The notes beneath the pieces were generated by a model that had not been told where the DNA came from, did not search any database, and saw only the letters and a list, made by a program, of their open reading frames with translations. The position numbers and the translations under genes were made by a program. 64,000 nucleotides of DNA, taken from the NCBI GenBank assembly GCA_030704615.1, contig CM060732.1, positions 18,972,001 to 19,036,000 of the forward strand, in the 5' to 3' direction. How positions within the stretch are numbered: the first letter of the stretch is position 1; the number at the start of each line of letters is the position of its first letter. This document shows positions 22,075 to 34,366 of this stretch, in pieces. The DNA comes from Takakia lepidozioides. Its lineage: Eukaryota > Streptophyta > Takakiopsida > Takakiales > Takakiaceae.

Positions 22075-24330
22075 AGGCAAGGGAGATCTCCCGATCTATG
22101 ATTAGAACATAGTAAGATAGAAAGACATCCCGTCGAGATACGTCCCAAAATGTCCAGAGTAATTTATTAGAGCATCACCAAACCAAATTTGTACAGCCAT
22201 TGAGGTCCCTGGCTGTAGGCACTAATCAACCATCACCATCCCATAGGACCCAAAACCATAGTCTTCGACGCAAACCAATCCTGAACATAGTCTCTATAGA
22301 AGCCAATTCATTCGAACAGTTCGGCTCTAATGCATCAGCCCTTCGACAGGACTGTCTTTCTCTGTCTATCATCGTCCTTGAGTCTCAGACCGGTTCCTCA
22401 AGAGCGTCATCCATAAAATAAGAACCACCTAGCGGATTCCAAGGTCATAGGCAAGGTCGTGAACTGATTATACTTCATTCATGTAAGTCATAGCTCCACG
22501 CACAAAACACATGCGGACCAGGACAGATGGGAGGTCTCCCCTCCCAATTAGCGATACACATCAGGAATAGTCAAATTAAATTGAGGGATAAACATGCACA
22601 AGTTACAACAACCCACCAAAGCCATAAGGAAATGAGGGGTCTGACAGGAACAAGCACAAATAGAAAGGCAAAGAGGACGGGAGGTCTCCCGTCCTTACTC
22701 ACGCTCTCTAGTCTAAAAGAGTCTGACGGGTGTGATGACGAAACCAAAACATGCACATAGTCAGGTAGGGGAGATCTCCCGTGGTGATACCTCTCATATC
22801 GACATGAGTAATGAATTCCAAAACCGAACAAAGAGTACACAGAGAACACAGAGCACAACCATGATATCCATCGCTCTGACATGAAATGAATAAAAAACAA
22901 TGAACCATTTGTATATTTCATAATTTGCGCTTAGAGAATAGCGTCATTGTCAATGTACATTATTTACAATATTCCAACTGGTGGGAGACTGTCACCCGAC
23001 TAGTAAGAACGGGTAGCGGATTCTACTCTCATCCCAGATCTCCCAAGATGGACATTCCGTTGCTCTGCATCTGTTTGAGGGCGTTGTGCTCGCCAGCAGA
23101 TCTCCTCCTCAGAAATACTCATATACCTCCAAAGACCCTCCTGGCCTATTGGTGTGGTATGTCCATCCTTCTTCTTGTCGGATGTTGACTTCTTACGACG
23201 CTTGGCCTTGACTGGAACAAATAAACCAATCCATGAGACAAATCAGTATACTTTTCAGATTCATGGTGCGCAGCAGGGACGAGAGACCTCCCGTGCTTAC
23301 TGACCCATTCTAATTTCTTAACCTACTACTCCAAGACACATCGGTTGACATTTAAAAAAAAAATTGAAAGTAAAGAGGTGGGAACATACCTAAAAACACA
23401 CAAGGGTCAGTAATCCCTAGGGGATTTGCATATCTCGCTAGCCAAATCCAATCAGGGTGGGAGCTATCGACAGACATCTGAACATTTGCACACTTCCAGT
23501 AATTCTCCTCCATGTACTCTTGAACTGTCGGAGATGACATCATGCTAGAAAGGAATGGCCATAAAGCCTCAATCTCGTCCCTCCTTGACGATCGGCGTTA
23601 GAGTGTCATCAAAGGATCTCGGGTAAAAACTAGTGTTCAAAGGGTTCCTCAGGGCTTTGGTGGGCTCATCATCAATCAAAATCATTTGGCCTTTTAGGCC
23701 GTAGGGCTTAGAACTTCTCCCGAAGTGTCCCAAAGACCAACAATGTCTTTAATGTAGAACGGCTGTGTTGAGGCAATGTAGGCATGAAGCTTGGTGCAAG
23801 TATCTTGACACCAGATAAAGCAAAATTTCCTGACCATATCCTTCGGGAGAAGATATGCAAGAAAAGCCTCAACCATATGCTGAACTCCACATGACCATAT
23901 ACCCACATGGTAATGGTTGAACGCAAGTTCAAGAAATTCAAGAAGACCCGGACGAGGAACGACATTGTTCAAATCGTAGGGAATTTTGGCAGAAAGGAAA
24001 TGTTCAAGGAACCTCTGTGATCCAACAGGCTTGGGTTTATAGCACAATAAACCAATAACACTCAGAATGATTAACTTTCTTTGACCTCCAGAGGAGGCCA
24101 TCACTTGTGTCTTCCGGCGTAAGAGATTTGCTGCCGCGCTCGCTCGAAAATGGTCATGACCCATCTGTCAAGATTCGACGGTTAGCTTTGGATGTGACCA
24201 TTGGCAGCTGTGTAGTAAAGTAGGAGATGAATCTAGAATTTATGGCGACTTAACCAAAACCGAGTTTGTGCTTCGGGATATAAGTCAAAATGTTGTAAGT
24301 GGGAAGGAAGGGATGGGAGGTCTCCCGTCC
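22075..24330. repeat. Dispersed short palindromes (GGGAGRTCTCCC)
   Basis: Six occurrences of a 12-18-bp palindrome centred on GGGAGGTCTCCC or GGGAGATCTCCC lie at about 22081, 22529, 22675, 22768, 23281 (weaker) and 24314. Some extend to GACGGGAGGTCTCCCGTC. They lie within and around the FCP1-like pseudogene and between its exons. No such density is seen elsewhere in the window. Confidence 0.75.
23390..24164 (-). pseudogene. FCP1-homology (HAD phosphatase-like) pseudogene
   Basis: From an ATG at 24164 (MGHDHFRASAAANLL) the frame shows an FCP1/NIF-like fold: RKLIILSVIGLLCY, then RPGLLEFLELAFNHYHVGIWS, FIWCQDTCTKL and IKDIVGLWDT. In other frames it continues with GQMILIDDEPTKALRNPLN and SFYPRSFDDTLT, then EIEALWPFLSSMMSSPTVQE, to a donor at 23390. 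Active FCP1 enzymes begin with DxDxT/V; here the first Asp position is Ser (LSVIGLL). Two one-base frameshifts, near 23720 (one T apparently missing) and 23585, break the protein. The family acts on phosphoserine or phosphothreonine. This copy looks dead. Confidence 0.7.
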
Positions 24331-24777
24331 AAATACCTCTAGTATCTTTGTCAATTTTGGCGGCGGACACATCCCCGAATGATCTTTGGGCTTGGTTCCG
24401 TCTTCCACATTCTCTCTGTTGATAGACAACCTTGGACGATTAGTTAGGTCTCAACTGAATGAAATCAAGAATGATATACAATTGACTTATAGGTGCAAAC
24501 ACAAACTGAAATGACTAAGTGGAATGGTAGCGCACACCAGGGTTGCACACGTCAGTAATGTCACGTCGGACCTGACGCTGACGCGACCCACGTCACGTCA
24601 GTTTTGCCGAAAAAACAGTAAAACATGAGTTAGGTGAAAAATATGTCACGTAGGTGGACACGTTGTATTCCAAACGACACCTTGGCAAGTGAATGAATTT
24701 TTTTATAAATTACTCCATCCGCCAATATTTGAGGTCATTTTTAAATCATTATTGTTAAATTGGTCGACCTCCAAATG

Positions 24778-25260
24778 GTGGTGGTCGCAGAATTTATCTT
24801 ATTTTTTAATAGTTGCGACCACCAGCAGAGGGGTTGTCGCAGCATTTTTTGTTTTTTAAAAATAGATGCGACCACCAGCAGGGGTGGTCGCATTTTTTTC
24901 TTTTCTTAAACAGTTGCGACCACCGCTACTGGTGGTCGCACAATTTTTATTTTATTTGTAATAGGTGCGACCACCATCAGGGGGGTGGTTGCAATATTTT
25001 TTTATTTTTTAATATCTGCGACCACCAGCATGGGGGTGGTCGCAGCATTTTTCTGTTTTTTTAATAGGTGCGACCACCAGCAGAGGGATGGTCGCAACAT
25101 TTTATTTATTTATTTAAATTTTTTTAATAATCTCTGTGACCACGAGCATGGAGGTGGTCGCAACATTTTTCTTTTTTTTAATAGGTGCGACCACCAGTAA
25201 GGGGGTGGTCGCAGCAATTTTTTGTTTAAAATAACATGCGACTTCCTCATGTGACCTGGA
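24778..25260. repeat. Hairpin array B, upstream of the hAT transposase
   Basis: About nine to ten palindromes, TGCGACCACC-AGCAG(G)n-GGTGGTCGCA, recur at a spacing of roughly 50 bp (for example 24815, 24867, 24915, 24966, 25016, 25069 and 25186). T-rich spacers separate them. The loop reads AGCAG, the reverse complement of the CTGCT loop in arrays A and C, so B and C face each other across the transposase gene as subterminal inverted repeats would. The array ends about 60 bp before a TATA box. Confidence 0.92.
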
Positions 25261-25317
25261 GCGGTCGCAGCATTGGATTCTGATTCGTCGAGCGTGTGAG
25301 GCTTAGAGGCTGGAGGG

Positions 25318-25325
25318 TATATAAG
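25318..25325 (+). promoter_or_regulatory. TATA box of the hAT transposase gene
   Basis: TATATAAG lies about 290 bp upstream of the first ATG of the transposase frame and directly downstream of hairpin array B. Confidence 0.5.
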
Positions 25326-25612
25326 GTGGTCCCAATGCCCCTCACTTCTTTTGTGACAAACACTTTTGTGGCGAGTGAATGTTCTCTATTCCTTGAGCAA
25401 GAGTGTAAGCCCAAGAGGAGGGTGCGGACCGTTTGCTGTTGTGGCTTCCACTAGAGCCACTGCAGCAAATTGTCGAAAAGCACAATACTACATGATGCAT
25501 TGATCTACTTGGATTGATGCCGTAGTGTTGGGCCATCGCATTCTATTCTAACTTCTATTGCTCTTGACAAATCTACCAAGTACACTAGTGTTCTTCGTTC
25601 AACCTTAAGTCT

Positions 25613-28594
25613 ATGGTCAGGGTTTTGGGTGTGAGGATGAGGGAGGAGTGGATCCCTTGGTTCACCGTAGACCCACACAAAAAGGACGATATTCAATGCA
25701 ATCTATGTGCATTGAAGCTGGCGGGTCGCAAAGATCGCATGTTATATCACCTCGGTTATAGAGATGCGAAGAATGCAGGGGTTAGTTTGTGCCCAAAACC
25801 CTCCATGCGAGTGAAAGCCCACTTTGCCCAATGTGGAGGCAATATCCCACCGTCTCTTGATGTAGCCGTGGCTTCTGAGCCAAACACTCCAGGTTCGATG
25901 AAAATGTCCCTCAGAGTTGTACCCAGGGGGATTCTTGCGAGGCGTCTGCTGTTCGTGGAGAAGCCGGTGGATCAGGAGCAACACCTGATTGTACGTCAGC
26001 ACTTGTACGGACCAGACCATTGAGGCAACAATCAATGCAATAAGGCTTAAATTTGTCGCACAAGAGGACTCTGGATAAGAAGTGGGCCCAATTTTTCTAC
26101 GAGGCCAATATTCTGTTCAATATCTCGAGGCTTCCTGCGTTTGTGGCTGCTATCAAAGCCACGTCCGATTCCAAGTCCACATACACACCTCCGAGTTATC
26201 GCGATCTCCGCACATGATTGCTAGAAGAGGCTATGTCTGACCTCACCCAAAAGGTGAATGAAAAGACAGGTGATTCTTTTTGGAAATATGGAAGCACTAT
26301 ATGTGCGGACGGTTGGAGTTCTGTTACTAATCGACCACTATTCAATGTCATGCTGGTCAATCTTGCGGGGGAACAATTTTTGGGAAACGTTGACACAAGC
26401 GGGTAGAGAAAAGATGCACGTTATCAAGCAGGGTTGTTGACGAGTTTCATCGATAAAATTGGAGTTGATAAAATTGTCCAAATGTGCACCAACAATGCAT
26501 CTAACATGGTTAATATGGCCGATATTTTGATGGTACGATATCCCCATCTATATTACCAAGGGTGTGCTGCTCACATCTTTGATCTCCTTTTGGAGGATTG
26601 GGGAAAAGAATCATGGATGAAACAACTAGTAAAAAGGCAAAGTCGGTTGTGACGTTCACACATCACATCCCTCTAGCATTGTTTAGAAAGCATGAACCCA
26701 AATACAGCCTTAGGAACCCGGGTGAAACCCGCTTTGCCACAAATTTTTTGATGGTGGATCGACTGGTGACTGTGAGGGCGGGTATGGAGCAGGTGATCAT
26801 TGACCCTCAATGGGATGCGTATATGGGCACCTTACACGACTCTCGTAAGTCCAAGTCTTTGAGCAAAAATCGGAGGGTCCGCGCAATCATTCGCTCCGAC
26901 GATTTCTCGGCGAAATGTGCAAATTTTGTGTACATGGTGGAGCCGGTGTTGATTGCTTTGCGGGAGTTTGATGGAAAACAACCAATAATGGGTAAAACAT
27001 GGTTAATATTGGAAAACCTTGAGAAGCACATGCAATCCTTGAGGCGTCCTCCATTTTCTATGGACGATGATTTGGCGGCAAGGACCGAGGATGCATTTTA
27101 CGACCGCAAACGGATAGTTCGCACGGACTTGCATTAGGGCATTGCTGAATCCATTCTTGCTGGATAATACGGATTTGAGAGACGATGTGGATGCCAAAGC
27201 CGGGCTTGTACGGGTCATCATGCAACTCGCACCCTTGAACATGGCAGAGCGAGCTTTGTCCGAGTACCAGTGCTTCTCGGATCGCCAGAATCCTTTCTAT
27301 GACAAGCCGGATCCAAAAGCAATGAACATGTTGCCACATGAATGGTGGGATATGATTGGAGCTGGAGCAAGAACGTTAGCTCCCATTGCAAAGTGTATTC
27401 TTGCTCAAGTGTGCTCTGCCTCCTCCTGTGAGCGGAACTGGAGCAGTTACTCGTTTGTTCACAACAAGATTCGCAACAAGTTGAATCATGCCAGGGCTGA
27501 CAAATTGGTTTATGTCTACACGAATTGTAGGCTACTGCGAGAGAGGACAACAAGTGACGCATCTGCATGGTACGAGAAGAATTTGTTGTTTGAAGAATCT
27601 ACCTCAGAGGTCCAATCTAGCAGCAATGATGACACTGACGCCGCGAGGGACTCCGACTCCGACGGTTGGGATGGGTCCGATGATGTGGGCAATCCTCCAC
27701 ATGACCCATATGAATTTAATGACGATGATGTTGCAATGCATCCATTCTTTGATGACCTTGTTGTTGATGAACTGCGACATGGTGTCATCCCAATTGCGGA
27801 CCCCCTTCCCCCAGTGGAGCACACTCTCAACAATGAGATTGAGGTCAACTCTCCCCTACCACGAGTTCCACGGACTGCGGGAGATGTGCAGGTCGAATCG
27901 TCGGATGATGACAACCGGCTGTTGTCATTCCTTCACCGACATCGTGCCCATGTGAACCGTGCTTCATCTCACGCCGCTCCATCTCATGTTTCTCTTTCTT
28001 AAGCCGGTCCATCCCATGCTAGTCCATCTAATCTCTCTCACCCTCATGTAATTCCTTCCATCGCTACTCCGATCATGGGAGATGCTTCTTCTGCTACGGG
28101 ACTTCTGCAAGTCGAACCATCGGATGACGACGACCGGCCATTGTCGTTTCATCTGGCCCGACGACGTCCGCATGTGAACCGTGCTCCCTCGACCCCTCGC
28201 TGGTTCATCTCATGCCCCTTCCTCTCATGTCGGCCCCTCTGATATACGTGCAAGTAGCCTTCCTCATACGAGACCTGCTCCAAGGCCACCACGAAATCCG
28301 GGTCAAGCCCAGAAACGGCAGAGAATTGTGCAACCTTTTGTTGGTGACCGACCTGTGAACAGGCCTGATACCCTAGATGGTATTCATGATAGGAGTGAAA
28401 ATCGACCAGAGAGACAACTGAACGTACTCCGAGGACGACTACAGGTCCAACGGCCAGTTGCCTCTGGAAACGAAAGAACAGATGGAGATCATGATTCTAG
28501 CACTGATCATGGGAATGGGGGTGAAGTGAGTGGGGACAAAGATTTTAGACTAGGCATGAGATCATACCATCGTCGTCGTGCCAGACGGAACTAG
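25613..28594 (+). pseudogene. BED-finger hAT transposase, recently decayed
   Basis: The domain order is complete for a plant hAT transposase. A BED-type finger (WIPWFTVD, CNLC, then LYHLG and SLC) lies at 25640-25800. A DUF659-like part of the RNase H core (CADGWSSVTNRPLFNVML) lies at 26060-26420. VQMCTNNASNMVNM follows, then the middle region, and a C-terminal hAT dimerisation domain (CERNWSSYSFVHNKIRN) at 27340-27540. A long Ser/His/Asp-rich tail ends in a basic RRRARRN. Stops near 26021, 26215, 26404 and 27135 and frame changes near 26630, 27137, 28002 and 28190 inactivate it. The second catalytic Asp appears as Asn (TNNA in place of TDNA). The final Glu (CERNW) is kept. Confidence 0.9.
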
Positions 28595-29032
28595 GTACAG
28601 CTATAACTTCTGTCACATGATGTGTAGTATGTTTCCATGGATATCCATGTTTCAGTTTGGGTACATGCATACGTGTACGGAAATAAAAATGGTGGAATAT
28701 GTGTACCCAAGAAAGGGTTTGGTGGTTATGCGTGTGTTTGTGTTTCGTCATTACCTTTACATTGTTGATTTCCTATTATGGTTTCGAAAGCCACAAAGGT
28801 CAGGTGCAGCTCCCAACATTCATCTTCCCCTTCACAAATCCATAGGGAGTCGATACATGTGCTTTTCATCTGCCCCTCCAAACATACATACAGGTGCAAG
28901 GGGACCAACCTCCTGGTGGTCGCACCTATTTAAAAAAAAACAATTGTGCGACCACCAGTAGCGGTCGTCGCAACTATTAAAATAAAATAAAAATGTTGCG
29001 ACAACCCCCCTGCTGGTAGTCGCACCTATTTA

Positions 29033-29345
29033 CTGATTTAATAGGTAGTAAGTTAGTACGTAGTAAGGGGGGGTTCCCTTATATAGCCTCTCAGGGCGGT
29101 GGGACCCTTCTAGAAGCCCGCCGACCCTCGGAGCCTTATAAAAGGCCTTAAACACATGTCAACCCTGCAGGATTCCCTATTCTAAATTTAGCCAATTCCT
29201 CCATTCTTTTTTTGGACCCCCTCATCTCATTCCTTAATACACGTGGCCTTCATTCATAGGCGCCCCACTCTAATTCCTCGGCCATAGTAATTCCTGGACC
29301 ACTCTAGAATCAGGGCCCGGATGAAACTGCTCTACATATTATTCG
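29033..29345. other. Insertion inside hairpin array C
   Basis: Compared with array A, where CGCACCTATTTACTGA runs straight on to the SINE, copy 2 carries about 310 extra bases here, resuming at CGCACCTATTTA. It contains a TTATAAAAGG TATA-like motif near 29137 and no open frame. Its origin is unknown. Confidence 0.55.
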
Positions 29346-29529
29346 CACCTATTTAACAAAAAGAAAAATGGTCCGACCACCCCCCTGCTGGTGGTCGAAG
29401 CTATTTAAAAATAGAAAATTTTGCGACCACCCCCTTGCTGGTGGTCGCTCCTAAGAAAAAATGGTGCGACCACCCCCCTGCTGGTGGTCGCAGATTTTTT
29501 TTTTTTTTTTTTTGGGGGAAACACTTGGG

Positions 29530-29720
29530 AGCGACAGCTCACAAATCGGGCCTCTTAGTAGTGAGAGGAGTAAATAACCTCTTTCATTTATGCGCCAAGA
29601 GGCGTAGGAATGGGGCACCACACACGAACCATACCACACCAACCAAGTAGCAAGATTTGACCCCAGAATCGTCCGGGTCGCACTCAGTGCACTTAACCAA
29701 CTGAGCTACTAACTATTGGT
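29530..29720 (-). mobile_element. tRNA-derived SINE, copy 2
   Basis: Nearly identical to the SINE at 595-785. The A box (TAGCTCAGTTGG) lies at 29697-29708 on the minus strand, and the B box here (GGTCAAATCTT) is closer to consensus than in copy 1. The body ends in GTGAGCTGTCGC next to a T-rich stretch. Confidence 0.6.
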
Positions 29721-30197
29721 AGATATTAAAAATTGGAAAATTATGCGACCACCCCCCTACGACCACCCCCCTGCTGGTGGTCGCATCTATTAAAGAAAAG
29801 GAAAATAGTGCGACCACCAGCCGGTGGTGGTCGCACCTATTTGTTTTAAACAAAATTTCTGCGACCACCCCTCTGCTGGTGGTCGCGCCTATTAAAAAAA
29901 AGAAAAATTATGCGACCACCTCTCTCCTGGTGGTCGCACCTATTAAAAATAAAAAATCTGCGACCACCCCCCTGCTGGTGGTCGCACCCATTAAAAAAAA
30001 TAAAAAAATATGCGACCACACCCCTGCTGGTGGTCGCACCCATTAAAAAAAATAAAAATTCTGCGACCACCCCCCTGCTGGTGGTCGCACATAATAAAGA
30101 AAAAAAAAAAAATGCGACCACCCCTGCTGGCAGTCGCAGCTATTACTAGCGTGCGCAGTCATGATGACAGCGCGCGCCCTGAGTGTGGAGGGGGGGC

Positions 30198-30204
30198 TTA
30201 TAAG
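30198..30204 (+). promoter_or_regulatory. TATA-like box upstream of ORF2
   Basis: TTATAAG sits in a GC-rich context just downstream of hairpin array C and about 365 bp before the ORF2 ATG. The arrangement mirrors the one before the transposase gene. Confidence 0.4.
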
Positions 30205-33200
30205 GCCTTGGAGGCCATTCTCTCCCTCACTTTTCTCCACACCAAGACTTGGTGGGCGATGGGATGTTGCATTCCTTGTCATTGAGTCCAAGTGGAGAGG
30301 GGTGCTATTGGTTGGGTGGGGGGTATTTTGGGCCGTTGGATTCTACGAAATCGATGCTGAGTACCTCGTGGAAAGCCCTCCTCTGGCACCCACGTTTTTT
30401 TTCATTGCACATTGCGTCATATCACTTAGAACTGCCGAGGGAGTGACACGTGCCTCTAGTACTTGGGGAGGATTCATTAAGGAGTAGGATTAGGTACGAT
30501 TTAGGAGGGTTGGGAGAGCATTTTTCTTAGCAAACACCTGTCGAATAAAGGTAAGCCAGAGCCATAAATGACGGAGGAGGAAGATAGAGGAGGTCATCCC
30601 AGGGATGACGATAATGAACCTGGACCTCCAAAAATAAAACCAAAAGAAGCCAGGCGCGAACTTTGTTGGGACATATACAATGACCCCAACATTCTTGCGG
30701 AACCAGGTTGGGAAGTTTGCAAGTTGGGGCAGTGGTGGTCGTTTGGTGACTGCAGGAAATTTGTGGACTGGTGTCACATAAATCGTTTGTGGCCCAGAGA
30801 TAGGCATGATCCACAAACCAAACTATATCAAGCTAGCTTGCATTCCTGCGCCAACCCGCATTTCCGCCACAGGGCAGAGGAGGTACATACAACATTGTGG
30901 GGTCAACCGCTCGTCAACAACAAGGTCCTGTATTTATTTGCGGCCATGTTGTACACAGAGTTAATTTTATTGCAACCAGTGGATTGGCAAACTGCCACTG
31001 CGAGACAACGTACTAGATTATACATGTTCTCTGATATCCTAGACATATATATACGTCAGGGGCAGGACATCATACGGTTCGATGGAAACGACAAGGTGGA
31101 AGAGGGAGGAAAGGCAGATGGAAATGACGATGTGGAAGAAGAAGGAAATGCAGACCAACCTCCAGATTATACGCCGCAACAGATCTCCGCAGCCGGGCCT
31201 TCAACGTCTGAGGTGGAGGGGGGCGAGGTACGCTCTCCGTTGGAGGAACAGCCGCACATGAACGGTACATCAAAGACTTGCAGGACATTGTTCATTTGGA
31301 ACGGTGACAAATAGCGAAGTTGCTGGAAAGAATGGGGTTGGGGACTCTCGACAGCGTACGGTGTGCTTCAGAACCCGAGGCCAATCACCAACGAGCAAGA
31401 CATATTGGCGCGTTTGAATATGTCACCAATGGACATTGACCGCGTCATCGACGGGGTTGACTCAATCGGGCATGGGAATGAAGTGCAAACGTCTGAACTG
31501 GACCCGGCGAGGGTTAAGAAAGAAAAACTTGCGGTGGAGAGGGCAAGCAAAGGGAATGACCCCATAGTGGAAACTGGGGAATGTTCAGCCGTGCAAATTA
31601 CATCAGCCCAAGAACAGGAATTAGAGCAGCTTGTGGGGGAACGCAAGCAAGCTAGGGCTGTTGCATATCGGTACTCAAATGCCATGCAAATCCGATCATG
31701 GTCATGGTTGAAGGGGAATTGGCCGAATTGGGTGACATGAATGGGCCATCTAGCATCGTGGGAAACACGGATAGAAGAAGCGTTGTCCTCCCTCCAACGT
31801 GCAGCACGTTTGTCGAATCGAAGCGTAGATAGCATCTATGCTAATTTGCAAAGGCACGACACTGTGCGTGATGTATTCACGTCGAAGTACACTGGATTCA
31901 TCACATGGGGTGATGTGGATGTCATGTTTGAGCACTGTGTGCATACAATTTCCGATATCAATAACAGCATAAACTGGGATTTGGAAGTAGAGGAGGAGTG
32001 GGACACCAGGCCGAGGATGTCATCCTACATTCATGAGGATAAACGGACGTGGATACCACGGAGCAATCCAGCGTCATGGGTAACAGATGGTACGGTGTGC
32101 ACAATGTGCCTAAACCCTTACGGACGGGAGAGAGGCTATATGCTTGGTTCATGTGGCCATTTGTTCCATCCCGCATGTCTCATATCGGCAGCCATGCGAA
32201 CCAGCCAATGCCCTGACTAGAAGATCCCAACATTCTTGTGAGCTCGCCGTTTTTGGGAGAGAGACGAGACGAGGAGACGCTCGCCGTTCTTGGGAGAGTC
32301 AGCTTGGTCTTAGCAGGCCGTGTTTCAATCTCTGCCTGCTCAGCTGCACCGTGGTGGTTCGATCTCACATACCAATCCAACATTACCTGACTACAGATAC
32401 AAGCAGCACACACAAGGGGTCCTTTTGGGCTGATGGTCGGTCAAATCCTCTATGGGTCATGATACAAGGCAAAGGACAATGTGGTGAGGATACCTTCTTC
32501 TTTGACCTATTTCAGCCTGTTTTGCTCTGTTTGGCAGCATGAAAGTATCCAAAAACAGGTAATAGAGATGAGGAGAAGCTTTGGAATGAACACTTTTCCG
32601 ACCCCAGTCAATGGCGAGACAATGGAGACAAAAAGGTGAATGCATGTTGGACTACACTAGAGAGAAGTAGATGCAATTTAGAATTAGAACTACTGTAATA
32701 ATTAGGGTTGGGGTTTGCTGGAAGAACTTCACGCCGTCAGTGTCAGCTGCTAGCAGCAAGTATTCATGATTTGTACACACACAGGGGTAGCTAAAGGACC
32801 AGGGATAGAGGTCCAGGTTCATCCAAGAGGGTTTTTAAGGTTTCATCCATACTGAATGAAATTTCTGTTATAACCATAACTGGATGATTTACAGGCAGAT
32901 ATGCATTTCAATGCATTTTAGGTTTATGCTCCTTTGATTTAAACCTATTGAATGCCCATTTTTCATCCTGGTCTGATACCATCCATACCGGATGGTAGAT
33001 GAAATCGCGGGTGGTTTTCCTTTAAGTGTCTCTCTGCCCTAGACACAACACGATATCGTGCATGTTTTTTTTCTCTGCAAGAGGGCGATGGCGGACGAAT
33101 GCTCGATGGCGGCTGAATGCCCGAGCAGCAAGATCCGAACGAGTGTGTTCTTGTTTTTTGAACGCGCGATGACGGCAGACACTTTCATCTCCCGCGATGG

Positions 33201-34323
33201 CAAATGACATACTGTTATGTTTGCCTACGTTTTTTCCTCATTGATGAAGCAGCGGCGGTTATGGAGGTGGGGAAGCGGCCTGTATTACAAAATACAACCT
33301 GTCCTCAACTCTCCCCCCGTTGCATTCTGTTGTGCTCGTTCAAATTCAGATGATGAACACTGCAGCGTCCTACTCCACAAAAGATTGAGGTTCTTTGTGG
33401 TGTCACATCTATGCTTTCTTTTGCTGGTTCTGTGATCTTTGCATGCTTTATGGCTCATACCTGACATGGATAGCAACTGTGAAATCCTGTAATTCACCTC
33501 GCGCATCCTCACTAACGCACAAAACATTTTTTGTGTTTGTTTTTGGGACGGGCGCAGGTGAGGGATTTCACTTGGCATGAACTCTTTGGCTTGCAGATGA
33601 TCTGGTTACTGCAGGAGAGATAAGATATGCTGCAAGCTGCCGTTGTTGCAATTTTCTGCTTCAAAGCTGCTTCAAGGGGGATATGCCTTAAACCTTTACT
33701 TTGATTTCTGGTTCTTGGTAACCAAATCTGTTAAGTCAGGGAAGTAAATGGGCTGGGCCTCCTAGAAATCAGACCTTATTGTGAAGGTTCGGGCTGGTTG
33801 TGATGACAAGGGTTTGGTGATGCAAGTGTGACATTGGATGCATTTTTCCAGACCTATTTTCTGGCCTTTTGGAGAGTCAGACAGTGTTGTTTATGCCTCA
33901 CCAGTTTAGAATGTATTAAGTAAGGCATTGGGTAAGCCTTTTTAAGAACACAAACATTCTTTCAGGCTCCCCCATGGAGATTATAACCTGATTACAGACT
34001 GGTATTTTTGAGGATCTCTCTAAAACTTGGCAGAGTGACTGGATAAGGCCCTGGGATACATACCATAGCCCTGCATCTACTTATGGCAGCTTGTGCTTTT
34101 AGGAACATACAAGTCCTTTAAAGCTGTAATAGGGAATTGTTTTCATCAAAGCTCTCACTCTTAGGCCTGCTGGAATGGTTTTCTCAAAGACCATAGAGCT
34201 TATAACATACTTGTTTAAGCTATTTGAACCCAAGAATTACCAAGACAGTATTTTTAAAGGGCTTTTTTGATTACGAACTGTATACTTAAGCTCCCCCCAG
34301 AGATTGGGAATGTGACATGGTAA

Positions 34324-34324
<1 letters not shown>

Positions 34325-34364
<40 letters not shown>
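34325..34364. repeat. (CT)n microsatellite
   Basis: An almost perfect CT run of about 40 bases. Confidence 0.95.

Positions 34365-34366
<2 letters not shown>

Larger units (their letters stand above)
28915..30140. repeat. Hairpin array C, downstream of the hAT transposase
   Basis: About fifteen palindromes of the TGCGACCACC-CCCCTGCT-GGTGGTCGCA type occur at 28915-29030 and 29345-30140, with A-rich spacers. Within it lie a SINE (29530-29720) and an insertion of about 310 bp (29033-29345) that array A lacks. The loop orientation is opposite to array B. The array ends about 60 bp before the promoter region of ORF2. Confidence 0.92.

Noticed and set aside
24813-25200. Open frames with repeated RCDHQQ / FLFFN peptides on the plus strand.
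   Set aside because: Same reason: array B translated. No start context or codon pattern beyond the DNA repeat.
24538-29167. CAGGGTTGCACACG at 24538 and the inverse of CAGGGTTGACATGTG ending at 29167, considered as hAT terminal inverted repeats.
   Set aside because: The flanking 8-bp sequences do not match, and the right-hand copy lies inside an insertion that the other array lacks, so the pairing is probably chance.
472-30140. Hairpin arrays considered as CRISPR-like repeats.
   Set aside because: Spacers are A/T-rich and related to one another, stems vary slightly, and the context is a eukaryotic transposon; no Cas-like genes.
29777-30149. Open frames with repeated ATT-S-R-W-W-S-H or CDHQQGGG peptides.
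   Set aside because: They are translations of the hairpin array in various frames and follow the DNA repeat, not a protein pattern.
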